A stretch of DNA of 7,445 nt, from the NCBI GenBank assembly GCA_029777145.1, contig JAKOSS010000565.1:1-7445 (forward strand), read 5' to 3'. The notes beneath the pieces were generated by a model. The model saw only the letters and a program-made list of their open reading frames with translations. It was not told the origin of the DNA and made no database searches. The position numbers and the translations under genes are program-made. Source of the stretch: Acidobacteriota bacterium (GTDB lineage Bacteria; Acidobacteriota; Blastocatellia; Pyrinomonadales; Pyrinomonadaceae). This document shows positions 5,691-7,445 of this stretch, in pieces. Position 1 is the stretch's first letter. Each line of letters starts with the position of its first letter.

Positions 5691-6704
5691 TCAGGTTGCC
5701 GAGAGATTTTTGTAAAGGCTGCGGCTGGCAAGATCTTGCGTCGCGAGTTCCATGCAAATCGCGATCTCTTCGTCGCCGAGCGAATGCTTCGTACCAAGCT
5801 CGGTCCGAAACAGCTTCAATACCTTTCCGTAACTCTTTTCAAGCCATCGCATGATCGTCGACTCGTGAATCCGGCTTTCAGGATTTTTCTCACGATTCGG
5901 CGATTTTCGCTGGAACCAATCTCGGAGCGGCGAGTTCTTGTTCTCTGCCAGGCGCGCGATCTCACGCAGTTTCATGTTCTCGACGTGATAGTAGAGAAGC
6001 AGGAGCTTCTCGTGATCGTCGAGACTTCCAAACGCAGTTTCGATCGCCGATACCGTCGCACTTCGGTATCGTTGACGCGTCAGCTCGTCGATCATCGCGT
6101 CCTCGCCGCCGAGCGACGGAACCGCGAGACTCGCATGAGCGACACCCTCACCGACATTTTCGGTCATCTCGTCGAGCGAGACCTCATCATGCGAAGCACG
6201 ATGAAGATCGACCAACGAATGCCAGATCACCGTTCGAAGCCAGCCGCGCAAACTGCCGCGTCCGCTGTAAGTCGAAAACTTCGAAACCCGTTCGCCGTCA
6301 ACGACGCGCGTTCCGTACAGTTCGACGTAAACCGTGTCGACAACTTCCTGGGCGTTGATCTCGGTACTCGCCAAATGGCGGGCGACCCGCTCCAGATAAG
6401 AGCGGTGCATCTGATCAAACTCCCACCATGCGCGCTCGCAACCGTTCGCGCACGCAACGGCAAGATAAAGATCCTCCGATTGAAGTTGTGAAACGAATTC
6501 TTCGATCTCGGTATCGGCGGGTGTGGACTGGCTGGCGGAAATGAACCTTCCGACCGCACGTCCGATGGATTCCCTGAACCATTCAGGCTGGACATTGAAA
6601 TTCGGGGCATTCGCCTTACAACCGGCGAAAATATCCCGGATCATCGCCTCGCATTGATCAGGCAAGAGCAATTGATGATAGGTTTCCGATGCCACAGCGA
6701 ACAT
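5691..6704 (-). CDS. Sigma-70-family (ECF-like) RNA polymerase sigma factor with N-terminal extension and region-4 insertion
   Basis: This 337-residue protein directs RNA polymerase to a specific promoter set. Region 2 spans about 88-170, from CERAWWEFDQMHRSYLERVA through AQEVVDTVYVELYG to STYSGRGSLRGWLRTVIWHS, where FxxYxxxGSLRGWLRxV is typical of ECF-type factors. Region 4 spans about 215-300: AIETAFGSLDDHEKLLLLYY, then KLREIARLAE (245-254) as the first helix of the helix-turn-helix and HESTIMRWLEKSYGKVLKLF (280-299) as the recognition helix. Between them lie about 25 extra polar residues (255-279). Residues 1-85 have no recognised domain, and the total is well above the roughly 170-200 of ordinary ECF factors. 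The zinc-binding anti-sigma gene follows 99 nt downstream. The ATG at 6704 has no Shine-Dalgarno site, and a perfect TATAAT lies 1 nt upstream of it. A later Met (residue 21) is possible. Confidence 0.85.
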   Translation of the reverse strand: MFAVASETYHQLLLPDQCEAMIRDIFAGCKANAPNFNVQPEWFRESIGRAVGRFISASQSTPADTEIEEFVSQLQSEDLYLAVACANGCERAWWEFDQMHRSYLERVARHLASTEINAQEVVDTVYVELYGTRVVDGERVSKFSTYSGRGSLRGWLRTVIWHSLVDLHRASHDEVSLDEMTENVGEGVAHASLAVPSLGGEDAMIDELTRQRYRSATVSAIETAFGSLDDHEKLLLLYYHVENMKLREIARLAENKNSPLRDWFQRKSPNREKNPESRIHESTIMRWLEKSYGKVLKLFRTELGTKHSLGDEEIAICMELATQDLASRSLYKNLSAT

Positions 6705-6705
6705 A

Positions 6706-6711
6706 ATTATA
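6706..6711 (-). promoter_or_regulatory. Possible -10 element TATAAT abutting the sigma-factor start codon
   Basis: The minus strand reads CTTATAATTATG, a perfect TATAAT ending 1 nt before the ATG. The hexamer 17 nt upstream is only TTCTAA (6734-6729), a weak -35. If the element is active, transcription would begin near 6699, inside the annotated gene, so translation would start later (for example Met21). It may also be a chance match in A/T-rich DNA. Confidence 0.25.
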
Positions 6712-6770
6712 AGCCGAAAGAATTGAAATTAGAAACTTGTTGTTGGAAAAACCAAACGGGACTCTTTGAA

Positions 6771-6793
6771 GGATAATAAAACCGCGACGCGGT
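6771..6793 (-). terminator. Short candidate terminator after the ABC transporter gene
   Basis: The minus strand reads ACCGC, loop GTC, GCGGT (6793-6781), then TTTATTATCC. The stem is only 5 bp and the T-run is interrupted. Position favours it: 35 nt after the transporter stop and well before the sigma gene. The rest of the 124-nt gap (6705-6828) shows only A/T-rich sequence and the possible -10 element. Confidence 0.4.
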
Positions 6794-6828
6794 GTCCCCG
6801 TCAGTTTGGGTAGTAAATTTCGGAAATG

Positions 6829-7445
6829 TCAGACGGATTGCGGCAGCGGTCCGGCTCCCGGGTTGTCGGGCACGGCGTTGGCGTCTTCCTTGTATTGCAG
6901 GCGGTAGAGCCGCCAGTAAAGTCCTCGCTGCCCAAGAAGTTCGTGGTGCGAACCTTTTTCGCGCAACTCGCCGTGATGGAAAACGAGGATCCGGTCGCAG
7001 CGCTGGATGGTCGAAAGGCGATGCGCGACGACGAGTGACGTGCGTTCGAGCATGACGCGCTCGACGGCCTGCTGGATGAGTTGCTCGGTTTCGGTATCGA
7101 TCGAACTCGTCGCCTCGTCGAGGATCAGGATCTTCGGATCGAACGCGAGCGCCCTCGCGAACGAGATCAGTTGCTTTTGTCCGACGGAAAGGCCGGCGCC
7201 GCGTTCACGGACGGCCGTCGCGTAACCTTCATCGAGTTTCGCGATGAAGTCGTCGGCGCGGACTTCCTTGGACGCCCATTCGATCCGGTCGTCGGCGATC
7301 GAGGAGTTTCCGAGCCTTATGTTGTCGCCGATCGATCCGCTGAAGAGGAACACATCCTGGAGAACGACGGCGAAATTCTCGCGCAGATCATGCAGGTCCC
7401 ACTCGCGGATATCGACGCCGTCGAGAAGGATCTGGCCCTGCTGCA
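6829..7445 (-). CDS. ABC exporter ATP-binding domain, C-terminal part (MsbA/MdlB type; runs off the right edge)
   Basis: The last 204 residues of an ABC protein are visible, open through the window edge at 7445. Reading in frame from the edge gives [19 protein letters not shown], then the Q-loop [17 protein letters not shown]. The signature [15 protein letters not shown] is at visible residues 85-99, Walker B with D-loop [12 protein letters not shown] at 105-116, and the H-loop VVAHRLSTI with His at about 141. The Walker A motif and any membrane domain lie outside the window. LSVGQ in place of LSGGQ is common in the MdlA/MdlB branch of half-transporters. The order of motifs and the ending (GSHHELL...[11 protein letters not shown]) fit exporters that carry the membrane domain in the same chain and act as dimers. 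The substrate cannot be inferred. An internal GTG at 7353 is Val in the Q-loop region, not a start. Confidence 0.93.
   Translation of the reverse strand, partial: QQGQILLDGVDIREWDLHDLRENFAVVLQDVFLFSGSIGDNIRLGNSSIADDRIEWASKEVRADDFIAKLDEGYATAVRERGAGLSVGQKQLISFARALAFDPKILILDEATSSIDTETEQLIQQAVERVMLERTSLVVAHRLSTIQRCDRILVFHHGELREKGSHHELLGQRGLYWRLYRLQYKEDANAVPDNPGAGPLPQSV

Noticed and set aside
7351..7353. GTG at 7353 as the start of a short ATP-binding protein
   Set aside because: The frame stays open to the window edge and upstream residues continue the standard nucleotide-binding domain ([14 protein letters not shown], then the Q-loop), so this codon is internal Val.

Overview
The window is a stretch of bacterial chromosome of roughly mid-50s % GC (judged by eye). 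Every gene I can support lies on the minus strand, so the order of transcription runs from the right end to the left. The organism is probably an Acidobacteriota member of the Blastocatellia/Pyrinomonadaceae type. This is inferred from the long sigma factor paired with a soluble Hx3Cx2C anti-sigma protein, combined with a secreted polysaccharide-degradation cluster. No rRNA or marker gene is present to prove it. No mobile element, tRNA, CRISPR array or integrase was seen.

Right end (6829-7445): the C-terminal part of the nucleotide-binding domain of an ABC exporter of the MsbA/MdlB type, cut by the window edge and followed by a short candidate terminator. Next (5181-6704) comes a sigma-70-family factor with an N-terminal extension and an apparent insertion inside the region-4 helix-turn-helix. 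Behind it is a zinc-binding anti-sigma protein with a very acidic tail and no membrane segment. A strong GC-rich terminator (5127-5151) closes that unit.

Middle (4393-5097): ribA (GTP cyclohydrolase II, first step of riboflavin synthesis) with its own candidate promoter, a clear Shine-Dalgarno sequence and a TTG start.

Left half (1-4396): a carbohydrate-degradation operon. A candidate promoter overlaps the ribA stop codon. It is followed by a Tat-exported protein with an (alpha/alpha)6-type glycosidase core of no family I can name, then 8 bases later by a secreted PL11 rhamnogalacturonan lyase. After that come a very short signal-peptide ORF that starts on an ATGA overlap, and the first 16 codons of another exported protein running off the window. 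The shared direction, tight spacing and export signals suggest that these genes act together on rhamnogalacturonan I, the pectin backbone, outside the cytoplasm.

Most worth a second look are the unassigned six-hairpin enzyme coupled to the PL11 lyase, the helix-turn-helix insertion in the sigma factor, and the tiny signal-peptide ORF that looks either like a real micro-gene or like the scar of a frameshift or deletion. I see no clearly new multi-gene system.
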